From Aromatoleum sp. (lineage in GTDB: Bacteria; Pseudomonadota; Gammaproteobacteria; Burkholderiales; Casimicrobiaceae), in contig JAAFGU010000037.1 of assembly GCA_010365205.1 (NCBI GenBank), positions 1-12,302 on the forward strand: 12,302 nt of DNA, in the 5' to 3' direction. Position numbers and translations under genes: made by a program. Below, piece by piece: positions 1-6,625 of this stretch. Within the stretch, counting starts at the first letter, position 1. The number at the start of each line of letters is the position of its first letter. The notes under the pieces were generated by a model that saw only the letters and a program-made list of their open reading frames with translations, did not search any database and was not told the DNA's origin.

Positions 1-105
1 CTCGGCGCGCGCGGCGGCGCGGTCGCCGGTCTTGTCAAGCGCCTTCCGGACGCGGGCGAGCACGGCCTCGCGCGCGGCGCTGTTGTCGGTGAGCGAGATT
101 GCCAT
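1..105 (-). CDS. lutC: Lactate utilization protein LutC, N-terminal fragment (cut by window edge)
   Basis: Only the first 35 codons are visible; the gene runs off the left edge. The peptide begins MAISLTDNSAAREAVLARVR and continues KALDKTG, which resembles the amphipathic N-terminal helix of LutC/YkgG (LUD-domain) proteins. In this family LutC works with LutA and LutB to oxidise L-lactate to pyruvate in the cytoplasm. The LUD domain itself lies outside the window, so the call rests on this short start and on the lutA and lutB genes just upstream. The ATG has a strong AGGGGG ribosome-binding site 7 nt away. The gap to the aminotransferase stop is 11 nt, so the two are very likely co-transcribed. 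An unrelated protein is possible but unlikely in this setting. Confidence 0.72.
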   Translation of the reverse strand, partial: MAISLTDNSAAREAVLARVRKALDKTGDRAAARAE

Positions 106-112
106 CGCGCTG

Positions 113-118
113 CCCCCT
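113..118 (-). promoter_or_regulatory. Ribosome-binding site of lutC
   Basis: AGGGGG sits 7 nt upstream of the lutC ATG and overlaps the TAG stop codon of the aminotransferase gene. It fixes the lutC start, and the overlap suggests that translation of the two genes is linked. Confidence 0.65.
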
Positions 119-1349
119 ATTTCATGTGCCTGCGCACGAAGGCGGCGAAACGGCCGACGCCCTCGCGAATCGCCGACGGCGCCGCCGCGTAACTGAAGCG
201 GATGTGCTGGCCGTCGCCCGGCACGCGGCGGCCGAAATGGATGTCGGCCAGCACCGCGACCCCCGCCTCGGTCAGCAGTCGCTTGCGGAACACTTCGGAA
301 TCGGCGCAGCCGGTGATCGCGCACGCCTCGGTGACGTTGGGCCACGCGTAGAACGCGCCGCCCGGGACCTTGCAGGAGATGCCGGGAACGGCGTTCACCA
401 GCCCGACGATCAGGTCGCGGCGCTCCAGAAAGCTCAGGCGCATCCTGTCGGCGAATTCCTGCGGACCGGTGATCGCCTCGAGCGCCGCCCACTGAGAGAT
501 CTGCGACGCGCAGGAATCGGTATTGGTGATCCATCGCGTGAACACCGGCGCCAGAGCGCGGTTCACCGCGAAGCCGATGCGCCAGCCGGTCATCGCCCAC
601 GTCTTCGACGCGCCGTCGCAGATGATCGTGCGCTCGAGCATGCCGGGACGGCGGGCCAGCGTGTCGAACGTGCCGGCATACGCGAGCCGCGAGTAGATTT
701 CGTCGGCGAACACCCAGACCTGCGGGTGGCGCGCCAGAATCGCCGCGATCGCGTCGAGGTCGGCCGGCTGCAGCATGCCGCCCGTCGGGTTGTGCGGCGT
801 GTTGAGGATCAGCAACCTCGTCTGCGGCGTGATCTTCGCTTCCAGGTCCGCCGGGTCGAACGCGAAATCGCGCGCTTCGCGCAGGTAGATCGGCACCGGC
901 ACCGCGCCGTTGGCGAGGATCTGCGATTCGTAGATCGGAAAGCCTGGCACCGGGTAGATCACCTCGTCGCCGGCGCCGTAATCGGTGACCGACGCGATCG
1001 TGTAGGCAATGAACGGCTTGGCGCCGGCGCCGACGACGACGTCCTCTGGCCCGAATTCGAGACCGCGGCGGCCGCCGACGTCGCGGGCCACCGCTGCGCG
1101 CAATTCGTCGATGCCGGCCGACGGCGTGTAGCCATGCTTGCCGGCCCTGATCGCGGCGATGCCGGCCTTCTGCACGTTCGTCGGCGTCGGGAAATCGGGC
1201 TGCCCGATGCAGAACGACACGATGTCCTTGCCCTGCCGGATCAGCGCGTTGACCTCCGCCAGCACGACGAATGCATTCTCCGTGCCCAGCGACTCCGCGC
1301 GGCGCGAGAGCTTCGGGACGACGTGGGTGGACTCTCGCGGTGCGTTCAT
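117..1349 (-). CDS. Pyridoxal-phosphate-dependent aminotransferase, class I/II
   Basis: A 410-residue fold-type I aminotransferase of the AspB/AlaC-like group, with the usual length of about 400. Visible motifs in order are the GQPDFPTP substrate-side motif (49-56), NTPHNPTG (183-190) with the PLP-contacting Asn187, FADEIY (214-219) with Asp216 and Tyr219, and SKTWAMTGWRIG (248-259) with the Schiff-base Lys249 and the phosphate-binding Arg257. IRFSYA (383-388) supplies Arg384, the expected anchor of the substrate carboxylate. All key residues are present, so it should be an active cytoplasmic enzyme moving an amino group between an amino acid and a 2-oxo acid. The ATG overlaps the lutB stop codon (ATGA), which suggests coupled translation. 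The substrate cannot be read from sequence; pyruvate/alanine is a guess from the lactate-oxidation neighbours. The reading frame stays open far upstream through lutB, but that part is out of frame with lutB and is not real. Confidence 0.93.
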   Translation of the reverse strand: MNAPRESTHVVPKLSRRAESLGTENAFVVLAEVNALIRQGKDIVSFCIGQPDFPTPTNVQKAGIAAIRAGKHGYTPSAGIDELRAAVARDVGGRRGLEFGPEDVVVGAGAKPFIAYTIASVTDYGAGDEVIYPVPGFPIYESQILANGAVPVPIYLREARDFAFDPADLEAKITPQTRLLILNTPHNPTGGMLQPADLDAIAAILARHPQVWVFADEIYSRLAYAGTFDTLARRPGMLERTIICDGASKTWAMTGWRIGFAVNRALAPVFTRWITNTDSCASQISQWAALEAITGPQEFADRMRLSFLERRDLIVGLVNAVPGISCKVPGGAFYAWPNVTEACAITGCADSEVFRKRLLTEAGVAVLADIHFGRRVPGDGQHIRFSYAAAPSAIREGVGRFAAFVRRHMK

Positions 1350-2755
1350 GTCGCCGTCCGTTTCTTGTACAGCTCCCGGAACGTCTTGCCCTCGGGCGCC
1401 GGGAAATCGCGTTCGTCGGTCCAGCCCGCGCCGATCGGCAGCTTGTGGATCAGGCCGTCGCACCCCCCCATCCACTTCAGCGCGCGCACGGCGATCGCCG
1501 TGCCGAAGCCGTACAGCGCCGGGCGCTGCGAGAACCACGACCAGATCGACAGCGCCGCGTGCTCGTACCACGGCCGGAGCCCGTGCTCGAACGCCATTTC
1601 GCGGAGCTTGCGCTGGAGGTCGGGCAGCGGAATCCGCACCGGGCACACGACGCCGCACTGGTTGCACATCGTGGATGCCGCCGGCAGGTCCTGCGCGTTC
1701 TCGAGCCCCACATACATCGGCGTCAGGATGGAACCAATCGGACCGGGGTAGACCCAGCCGTACGAGTGACCGCCGACGTTCTGGTAGACCGGGCAGTGGT
1801 TCATGCAGGCGCCGCAGCGGATGCAGCGCAGCGCCTCGCGCAACTCGCTCGCCAGCACCGCGGTGCGGCCGCTGTCGACGATGATGAAATACATGTGCTC
1901 GGCGCCGTGGAACTCGCCCGCGCCCTTGATCCCGGTGAGGATGTCCACGTAGTTGGAAATCGACTGGCCGGTCGACGAGCGCGGCAGGAGGCGCATCAGC
2001 GTCGCGGTGTCTTCCAGCGTCGGCACGATCTTCTCGATCCCGGAGATCGCAACGTGCACGCGCGGCAGCGTCGTCGTCAGCGTCGCGTTGCCCTCGTTGG
2101 TGACGAGCACCACCGAGCCGGTCTCGGCGACAAAGAAGTTGCCGCCGGAAATGCCCATGTCGGCGGTGAGGTAGTGCGATCGAAGCACGCCGCGCGCCTC
2201 GAGGCACAACTCCGCGATGTCGGTCTTCACCGGCGTGCCGTGCGTCTTGCTGAAGAGGTCGGCGACCTCCTCCTTCGACTTGTGCAGCGCCGGCCCGATG
2301 ATGTGCGACGGCGGCTCGTAGTTGTTGATCTGCAGGATGTACTCGCCGAGATCGGTCTCGACGACCTTCATGCCCGCCGCCTCGATGGCGTGATCGAGCG
2401 CGGACTCCTCCGACACCATCGACTTCGACTTGATGATCTTCTTCACCGCGTGCCGGGCGGCGATTTCGAGCACCAGCGCGTTGACGTCGTCGGGCGTCTC
2501 GGCGAACAGCACCGTGGCACCGCGCGCCTTCGCGTTGCGTTCGAACAGTTCGAGCCAGACGTCGAGGTTCTCCAGCGCCCGGTTGCGGATCTCCTTGGCG
2601 CTGTCGCGGGTCCCCTCGAAGTCGTCGAGCTCGACCAGAGACTCGCGCCTTTTGGCGACGAACTTTCCCTGCATCTTCTTCAGGTTGAACTGCAGCCGCT
2701 CGTCGTGCAGCTTGACGTGGGCCCGCTCCTTGAAGTGCATCGACGCGACCTGCAT
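1346..2755 (-). CDS. lutB: Lactate utilization iron-sulfur protein LutB (LldF-like)
   Basis: A 469-residue protein of the LutB/YkgF family, the iron-sulfur electron-transfer subunit of the LutABC L-lactate oxidation system. The N-terminal two thirds form a LUD-type domain, with conserved stretches such as GISGGNFFVAETGSVVLVTN (201-220) and the NYVDILTGIKGAGE region (268-281). The C-terminal part holds a two-cluster ferredoxin-like region: C311-x2-C314-x2-C317-x3-C321-P, then C364-x2-C367-x3-C371-P. The position that would be the first cysteine of the second motif is Ser361. I chose the ATG at 2755 because GGAG lies 5 nt before it and because the protein then begins MQVASMHFKERA, like relatives as I remember them. 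An ATG three bases further upstream is the main alternative. The frame also stays open to 2830, but that extension lacks family character. The 3' end overlaps the aminotransferase start by 4 bp. Confidence 0.94.
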   Translation of the reverse strand: MQVASMHFKERAHVKLHDERLQFNLKKMQGKFVAKRRESLVELDDFEGTRDSAKEIRNRALENLDVWLELFERNAKARGATVLFAETPDDVNALVLEIAARHAVKKIIKSKSMVSEESALDHAIEAAGMKVVETDLGEYILQINNYEPPSHIIGPALHKSKEEVADLFSKTHGTPVKTDIAELCLEARGVLRSHYLTADMGISGGNFFVAETGSVVLVTNEGNATLTTTLPRVHVAISGIEKIVPTLEDTATLMRLLPRSSTGQSISNYVDILTGIKGAGEFHGAEHMYFIIVDSGRTAVLASELREALRCIRCGACMNHCPVYQNVGGHSYGWVYPGPIGSILTPMYVGLENAQDLPAASTMCNQCGVVCPVRIPLPDLQRKLREMAFEHGLRPWYEHAALSIWSWFSQRPALYGFGTAIAVRALKWMGGCDGLIHKLPIGAGWTDERDFPAPEGKTFRELYKKRTAT

Positions 2756-2760
2756 CATTA

Positions 2761-2764
2761 CTCC
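2761..2764 (-). promoter_or_regulatory. Ribosome-binding site of lutB
   Basis: GGAG lies 5 nt before the ATG at 2755 and only 2 nt before the tandem ATG at 2758. It therefore favours the inner start codon. Confidence 0.5.
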
Positions 2765-2782
2765 GGGAAAATACTTTAAACG

Positions 2783-2816
2783 GCGGTGGACGCGAAGCGC
2801 GCCGCGGAGACGCGAA
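2783..2816 (-). repeat. Short direct repeat in the lutA-lutB gap
   Basis: GACGCGAA (plus-strand reading) occurs at 2789-2796 and again at 2809-2816, 20 nt apart start to start, or about two helical turns. The match extends leftwards to GCGG with one base of slippage. It lies upstream of an AT-rich patch (2768-2780) and of the lutB ribosome-binding site. It could be a regulator-binding site for an internal lutB promoter, or chance in GC-rich DNA. Confidence 0.3.
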
Positions 2817-2861
2817 ACCCCTGCCTGCAATCCCGCCCGCGCACTCGGTATCCGCCGGGGT

Positions 2862-3596
2862 TCAGGATTTCGGTTTCCGTCCCGCCAGCACTTCCGCGAC
2901 GTGCAGCACCCGCGTCTTCATGTCACCGCGGCGGCGCAGGCGGCCCTCGATGTTGAGCATGCAGCCGAGATCCCCGAGGACGACGGCGTCGGCGCCGGTG
3001 CCGGCGATGTCCTGGCACTTGTTGTCTGCCATCCGCGACGAAATCTCGCCGAACTTGATCGAGAACGTGCCGCCGAAACCGCAGCAGACCTCGCAGCCGG
3101 GCAGTTCCCGTAGCGCCAAACCCGGAACCATGGCCAGCAGTGCCCGCGGTTGCGCCTTGATGCCCATTTCACGCAATCCTGCGCAGGAATCGTGATAGGT
3201 GATCGTGCCGTCGAACCGGCCGGGCACCCGGGCGAGCTTCAACTCGTTGACGAGAAAATCGGTGAGTTCGCGCGTCTTTTCCATCAGCGCCCGTGCGCGC
3301 TGCAGCATCGGCGGGTCAGCGGAGAAGAGGTCACCGTAGTGCGTGCGGATCATCCCGCTGCAGGAACCGGAGGGCGCAACAAGGAAGTCGCAGCCCTCGA
3401 ACTCGGCTATGACCTTGGCGGCCAGCGCAATTGCGTCGGCGCGGTCGCCGGAATTATAGGCAGGCTGCCCGCAGCAGGTCTGCGCGGGCGGAACAACCAC
3501 CTCGGCGCCGCCGGCTTCCAGCAGCTCGATCGCCGCGAAGCCGACGGACGGCCGCATCGTGTCGACGAGGCAGGTGACGAAGAAGCCGACGCGCAT
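2862..3596 (-). CDS. lutA: Lactate utilization protein LutA (LldE-like, two CCG domains)
   Basis: A 244-residue cytoplasmic protein of the LutA/YkgE family, the cysteine-rich subunit of the LutABC L-lactate oxidation system; the length is typical. It has two CCG domains of the kind found in heterodisulfide reductase subunit B and GlcF. The first has Cys9, Cys41-Cys42-Gly (TCCGQPAYNSG) and Cys79 (GSCSGM). The second has Cys138 (HDSCAGLR), Cys171-Cys172-Gly (CCGFGGTFSIKF) and Cys212 (GDLGCMLNIEG). These cysteines are the likely cluster ligands. The start MRVGFFVTCLVD fits the family and has a GGAG 10 nt upstream. An in-frame ATG at 3623 would add nine residues (MQRLRSVLP) without family character. 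The gene starts 86 bp after nuoN and is followed 106 bp later by lutB. It could also be called lldE or ykgE. Confidence 0.93.
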   Translation of the reverse strand: MRVGFFVTCLVDTMRPSVGFAAIELLEAGGAEVVVPPAQTCCGQPAYNSGDRADAIALAAKVIAEFEGCDFLVAPSGSCSGMIRTHYGDLFSADPPMLQRARALMEKTRELTDFLVNELKLARVPGRFDGTITYHDSCAGLREMGIKAQPRALLAMVPGLALRELPGCEVCCGFGGTFSIKFGEISSRMADNKCQDIAGTGADAVVLGDLGCMLNIEGRLRRRGDMKTRVLHVAEVLAGRKPKS

Positions 3597-3621
3597 GGGG
3601 AGGACACTCCGTAACCGCTGC

Positions 3622-3630
3622 ATCTTAGCA
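3622..3630 (-). promoter_or_regulatory. Candidate extended -10 promoter element for the lut operon
   Basis: On the minus strand TGCTAAGAT fits an extended -10 (TG-n-TAAGAT, five of six to TATAAT), about 25 nt before the lutA ATG. The bases 17 nt further upstream read GCCGGC, so there is no recognisable -35 box. It is a weak candidate that would let lutA be transcribed independently of nuo. Confidence 0.25.
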
Positions 3631-3633
3631 TGG

Positions 3634-3682
3634 CCCAAAGCGGCGCCGGCGCTCGCGGCGGCCACCGGCTCCGCCGCTTGGG
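3634..3682 (-). terminator. GC-rich stem-loop after nuoN (possible terminator, attenuator or processing site)
   Basis: CCCAAAGCGGCG (3634-3645) pairs with CGCCGCTTGGG (3672-3682), giving an 11-bp stem with one bulged A. The enclosed 26 nt are GC-rich and can pair further. It begins right next to the nuoN stop codon. No T-run follows in the minus-strand direction, so it is not a standard intrinsic terminator. It may instead protect the nuo mRNA 3' end or partly reduce read-through into lutA. Confidence 0.35.
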
Positions 3683-5128
3683 TCAGAGAAATCCGGAGTA
3701 CGCCAGCGCGATCACGCAAAGACCCATCAGCGGCTGCGGCAGGACGCCGAACAGCAGCAGCGCAAGGCCGTTCATCGACAGCACCAGCCGCGTATCGCCG
3801 CGCGATTCCAGCGGCGCCGTGTCGACGGGCTCGTCGAAGTACATCAGTTTGACGATGCGCAGGTAGTAGAACGCGCCGACCAGTGAGGTCATCACGGCGA
3901 CGACCGCAAGCCAGACGAAGCCCTGCTGGATGACCGCCTGGAACACCGTGAACTTGGCGTAGAAGCCGACCGTCGGCGGGATTCCGGCGAGCGAAAACAT
4001 CACCAGCAGCATGATGAACGCCCACCAGGGCGAGCGCTGGTTCAACCCCCTGAAGTCGTCCAGGTTGTCGGCTTCGAAACCCTCGCGCGACAGGAGCAGC
4101 ACGACGCCGAACGAGGCGACCGTCGTCAGCACATAGGCGATCGAGTAGAACATCGCCGCCGAAAAGCCGTTGGGATCGGCGGCGACGAACCCGAGCAGCA
4201 TGAACCCCATGTTGGCGATCGTCGAGTAGGCCAGCATCCGCTTGATGTTGCTCTGCGCGATCGCGATCAGGTTCCCGAGGATCATCGACAGCAGCGACAG
4301 CACCATCAGCATCCCCTGCCAGTCGAACGCGAGGCCGCCGAGCGCGACCACCAGCATCCGCAGCGTGATCGCGAATGCGGCGAGCTTGGGCGCGGTGCCA
4401 ATCAGCAAGGTCACCGGAGTCGGCGCGCCGTGGTACACATCCGGCACCCACATGTGGTACGGCACGACGCCAAGCTTGAAGGCGAGGCCCGACACGATGA
4501 ACACCAGGCCGAACAGCAGAAGCGTCCGGTTGCCTTCGCCGGTCAGCACGCCGCGCGCGATCGCGTCGAGGTCGAGCGACCCGGTGGCTCCGTACACCAT
4601 CGACATCCCGTAAAGCAGCATTCCCGAAGCCAGCGCGCCCAGGACGAAATACTTCATCGCCGCTTCGGACGCCGCGTTGGACGTCCGGTGCATCGCCACC
4701 ATCGCGTACAACGACAGCGCCTGCAGCTCGAGGCCCATGTAGACGGTGATGAAGTTGTGCGCGGAGATCATCACCATCATGCCGAGCAGCGAGAACAGCG
4801 TCAGCACGAAGGTCTCGCCGCGGAACAGCCCGCGCGCCAGCATGTAGCCGCGCGAGTAGAACAGCATCGCCGACACCGACAGATAGCAGAAAAACTTGAG
4901 CAGGTCCGACAGCACATCGTCGACGACCAGCGCGTTGAACGCCAGCACCGGCTGTTCCTGCATCGTCGTCAACGTAAACCACGCGCAGATGAGCAGCGTG
5001 ATCTGCGTGAGCCAATAGCCGACGTGCCGCTTCCCGTCCGGAAGGAACACGTCGACCAGCAGAATCACGCAAGCCGCCGCGAGCACCAGGATCTCGGGAA
5101 GCACCGGCAGCAGATTGAGGGTGTTCAT
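3683..5128 (-). CDS. nuoN: NADH-quinone oxidoreductase subunit N
   Basis: A 481-residue polytopic inner-membrane protein, one of the three antiporter-like proton-translocating subunits of complex I. Its length is normal for the family and most of it is hydrophobic helix. Conserved charged residues of the proton path are present: Glu134 (MGLELQALSLY), Lys159 (AAMKYF), Lys218 (GLAFKLGVVPYHMWVPDVY), Lys248 (GTAPKLAAF) and Lys392 (GFYAKFTVF). These correspond to E. coli Glu133, Lys158, Lys217, Lys247 and Lys395. The start MNTLNLLPVLPEILVLA fits the family. No clear ribosome-binding site precedes it, and it begins 14 nt after the nuoM stop, so translation is probably coupled. Two in-frame GTG codons just upstream are less likely starts. 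It is the last nuo gene here. Confidence 0.97.
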   Translation of the reverse strand: MNTLNLLPVLPEILVLAAACVILLVDVFLPDGKRHVGYWLTQITLLICAWFTLTTMQEQPVLAFNALVVDDVLSDLLKFFCYLSVSAMLFYSRGYMLARGLFRGETFVLTLFSLLGMMVMISAHNFITVYMGLELQALSLYAMVAMHRTSNAASEAAMKYFVLGALASGMLLYGMSMVYGATGSLDLDAIARGVLTGEGNRTLLLFGLVFIVSGLAFKLGVVPYHMWVPDVYHGAPTPVTLLIGTAPKLAAFAITLRMLVVALGGLAFDWQGMLMVLSLLSMILGNLIAIAQSNIKRMLAYSTIANMGFMLLGFVAADPNGFSAAMFYSIAYVLTTVASFGVVLLLSREGFEADNLDDFRGLNQRSPWWAFIMLLVMFSLAGIPPTVGFYAKFTVFQAVIQQGFVWLAVVAVMTSLVGAFYYLRIVKLMYFDEPVDTAPLESRGDTRLVLSMNGLALLLFGVLPQPLMGLCVIALAYSGFL

Positions 5129-5142
5129 CGTCACGGCCACAA

Positions 5143-6621
5143 TCAAAGCTTGGACTGCGCGACGTGCGCGAGCAGGTTGGCGACCGAGGCGTGCATCACG
5201 TCGACAATCGGTTTCGGCCACACGCCCATCGCGATCACCAGCGCCGCAAGCGCGGCGAGCATCCAGAACTCACGGCGATCAAGATCGATGAGCGACCTGA
5301 CGCGATCGTTCGCGATCGCGCCGAAGATGACCCGCTTGTACATCCACAGCGTGTAGGCGGCGCCCAGGATCAGCGTGACCGCGGCAAGTAAACCGAGCCA
5401 GAAATTGACCTTGACCGCGGCGAGGATGACGAGGAACTCGCCGACGAAGCCCGACGTCGCCGGCAACCCCGAGTTCGCCATCGCGAACAGCATCATGAAC
5501 GCCGCGAACTTCGGCATCGTGTTGACAACGCCGCCGTAATCGGCGATCTGCCGGCTGTGCATCCGGTCGTACATCACGCCGACGCACAGGAACATCGCCG
5601 CCGAGACGAAGCCGTGCGAGATCATCTGCACCAGCCCGCCTTCGACGCCGAGCTGGCTGAACAGGAAGAAGCCCAGCGTGACGAACCCCATGTGCGAGAT
5701 CGACGAATAGGCGATCAGCTTCTTCATGTCGCCCTGCACCAGTGCGACAAAGCCGATGTAGATGACGGCGATCAGCGACAGCGTGATGACGAAGCCGGAC
5801 AGGTAGCGCGACGCGTCGGGCACGATCGGCAGGATGAAGCGGACGAAACCGTAGGCGCCGATCTTCAGGGTGATCGCGGCGAGGATCACCGAGCCGCCGG
5901 TCGGCGCCTCGACGTGGGCATCGGGCAGCCACGTATGGACCGGCCACATCGGAACCTTGACCGCGAACGCCAGGAAGAACGCGACGAACAGAAGCAGCTG
6001 CACCTTCATCGACAGCGGCACCTGATACCAATCGAGGATCGAGAACGTCTCCGACACCGTGTAGAGATAGATCAGCGCCACCAGCATCAGCAGCGAACCG
6101 ACCAGCGTGTACAGGAAGAACTTGACCGCGGCGTAGACGCGGTTCGGCCCGCCCCAGACGCCGATGATGATATACATCGGAATCAGCATCGCCTCGAAGA
6201 ACATGTAGAACAGGATTCCGTCGAGCGCGCAAAACGCCCCGTTGATGAGGCCGGACTGGATCAGGAACGCGCCCATGTACTGCGCGACGCGCGTCTGTAC
6301 GACCTCCCAGCCCGCCCAGACCACGAACACAGTCATCAGGCTGTTGAGCAGCACGAACAGCATCGAGATGCCGTCGACGCCGAGGTAATAGTGCAGGTCG
6401 AAGCGCGGCACCCACTCGGTCCGCTCGACGAACTGCATCGCCGAGGTGCCGGCGTCGAAGTGGAGCCACAGCGGCAGGGTCACGAGAAAGCCGACCAGCG
6501 CTCCGAGGAGCGCGATCCAGCGCGCGGCCCCCGCGTCGCGGTCGCGTCCGACCGCCAGCACGGCCAGGCCGGCGATGATCGGCAGCCAGACGGCCAGGGA
6601 CAGATACGGCATCGAGATCAT
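5143..6621 (-). CDS. nuoM: NADH-quinone oxidoreductase subunit M
   Basis: A 492-residue antiporter-like membrane subunit of complex I, full length. Key proton-path residues are visible: Glu143 (FFEAMLIPMY), Lys222 in FAVKVPMWPVHTWLPDAH, Lys253 (TLKIGAYGF) and Glu395 (GFVGEFLVIL). They match E. coli Glu144, Lys234, Lys265 and Glu407. The ISSHMGFV-like segment, here SSISHMGFVTLG (306-317), is also typical. The ATG lies 4 nt after the nuoL stop, with only a weak ribosome-binding site, as expected for a coupled gene. An inner ATG at 6612 (MPYLSL) is a possible alternative start. Confidence 0.97.
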   Translation of the reverse strand: MISMPYLSLAVWLPIIAGLAVLAVGRDRDAGAARWIALLGALVGFLVTLPLWLHFDAGTSAMQFVERTEWVPRFDLHYYLGVDGISMLFVLLNSLMTVFVVWAGWEVVQTRVAQYMGAFLIQSGLINGAFCALDGILFYMFFEAMLIPMYIIIGVWGGPNRVYAAVKFFLYTLVGSLLMLVALIYLYTVSETFSILDWYQVPLSMKVQLLLFVAFFLAFAVKVPMWPVHTWLPDAHVEAPTGGSVILAAITLKIGAYGFVRFILPIVPDASRYLSGFVITLSLIAVIYIGFVALVQGDMKKLIAYSSISHMGFVTLGFFLFSQLGVEGGLVQMISHGFVSAAMFLCVGVMYDRMHSRQIADYGGVVNTMPKFAAFMMLFAMANSGLPATSGFVGEFLVILAAVKVNFWLGLLAAVTLILGAAYTLWMYKRVIFGAIANDRVRSLIDLDRREFWMLAALAALVIAMGVWPKPIVDVMHASVANLLAHVAQSKL

Positions 6622-6625
6622 TGCT

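Noticed and set aside
99..1751. Long plus-strand open frame (550 codons) opposite the aminotransferase and lutB
   Set aside because: It is antisense to two clear genes, and its protein is Arg/Ala/His-rich without recognisable motifs, as expected from GC-rich codon bias on the other strand.
1350..2207. Upstream extension of the aminotransferase frame to 696 residues
   Set aside because: The extension is out of frame within lutB and Arg-rich. The ATG overlapping the lutB stop gives a normal 410-residue enzyme.
3634..3682. Stem-loop after nuoN as a confident intrinsic terminator
   Set aside because: No T-run follows it on the minus strand. It was kept only as a low-confidence structure.
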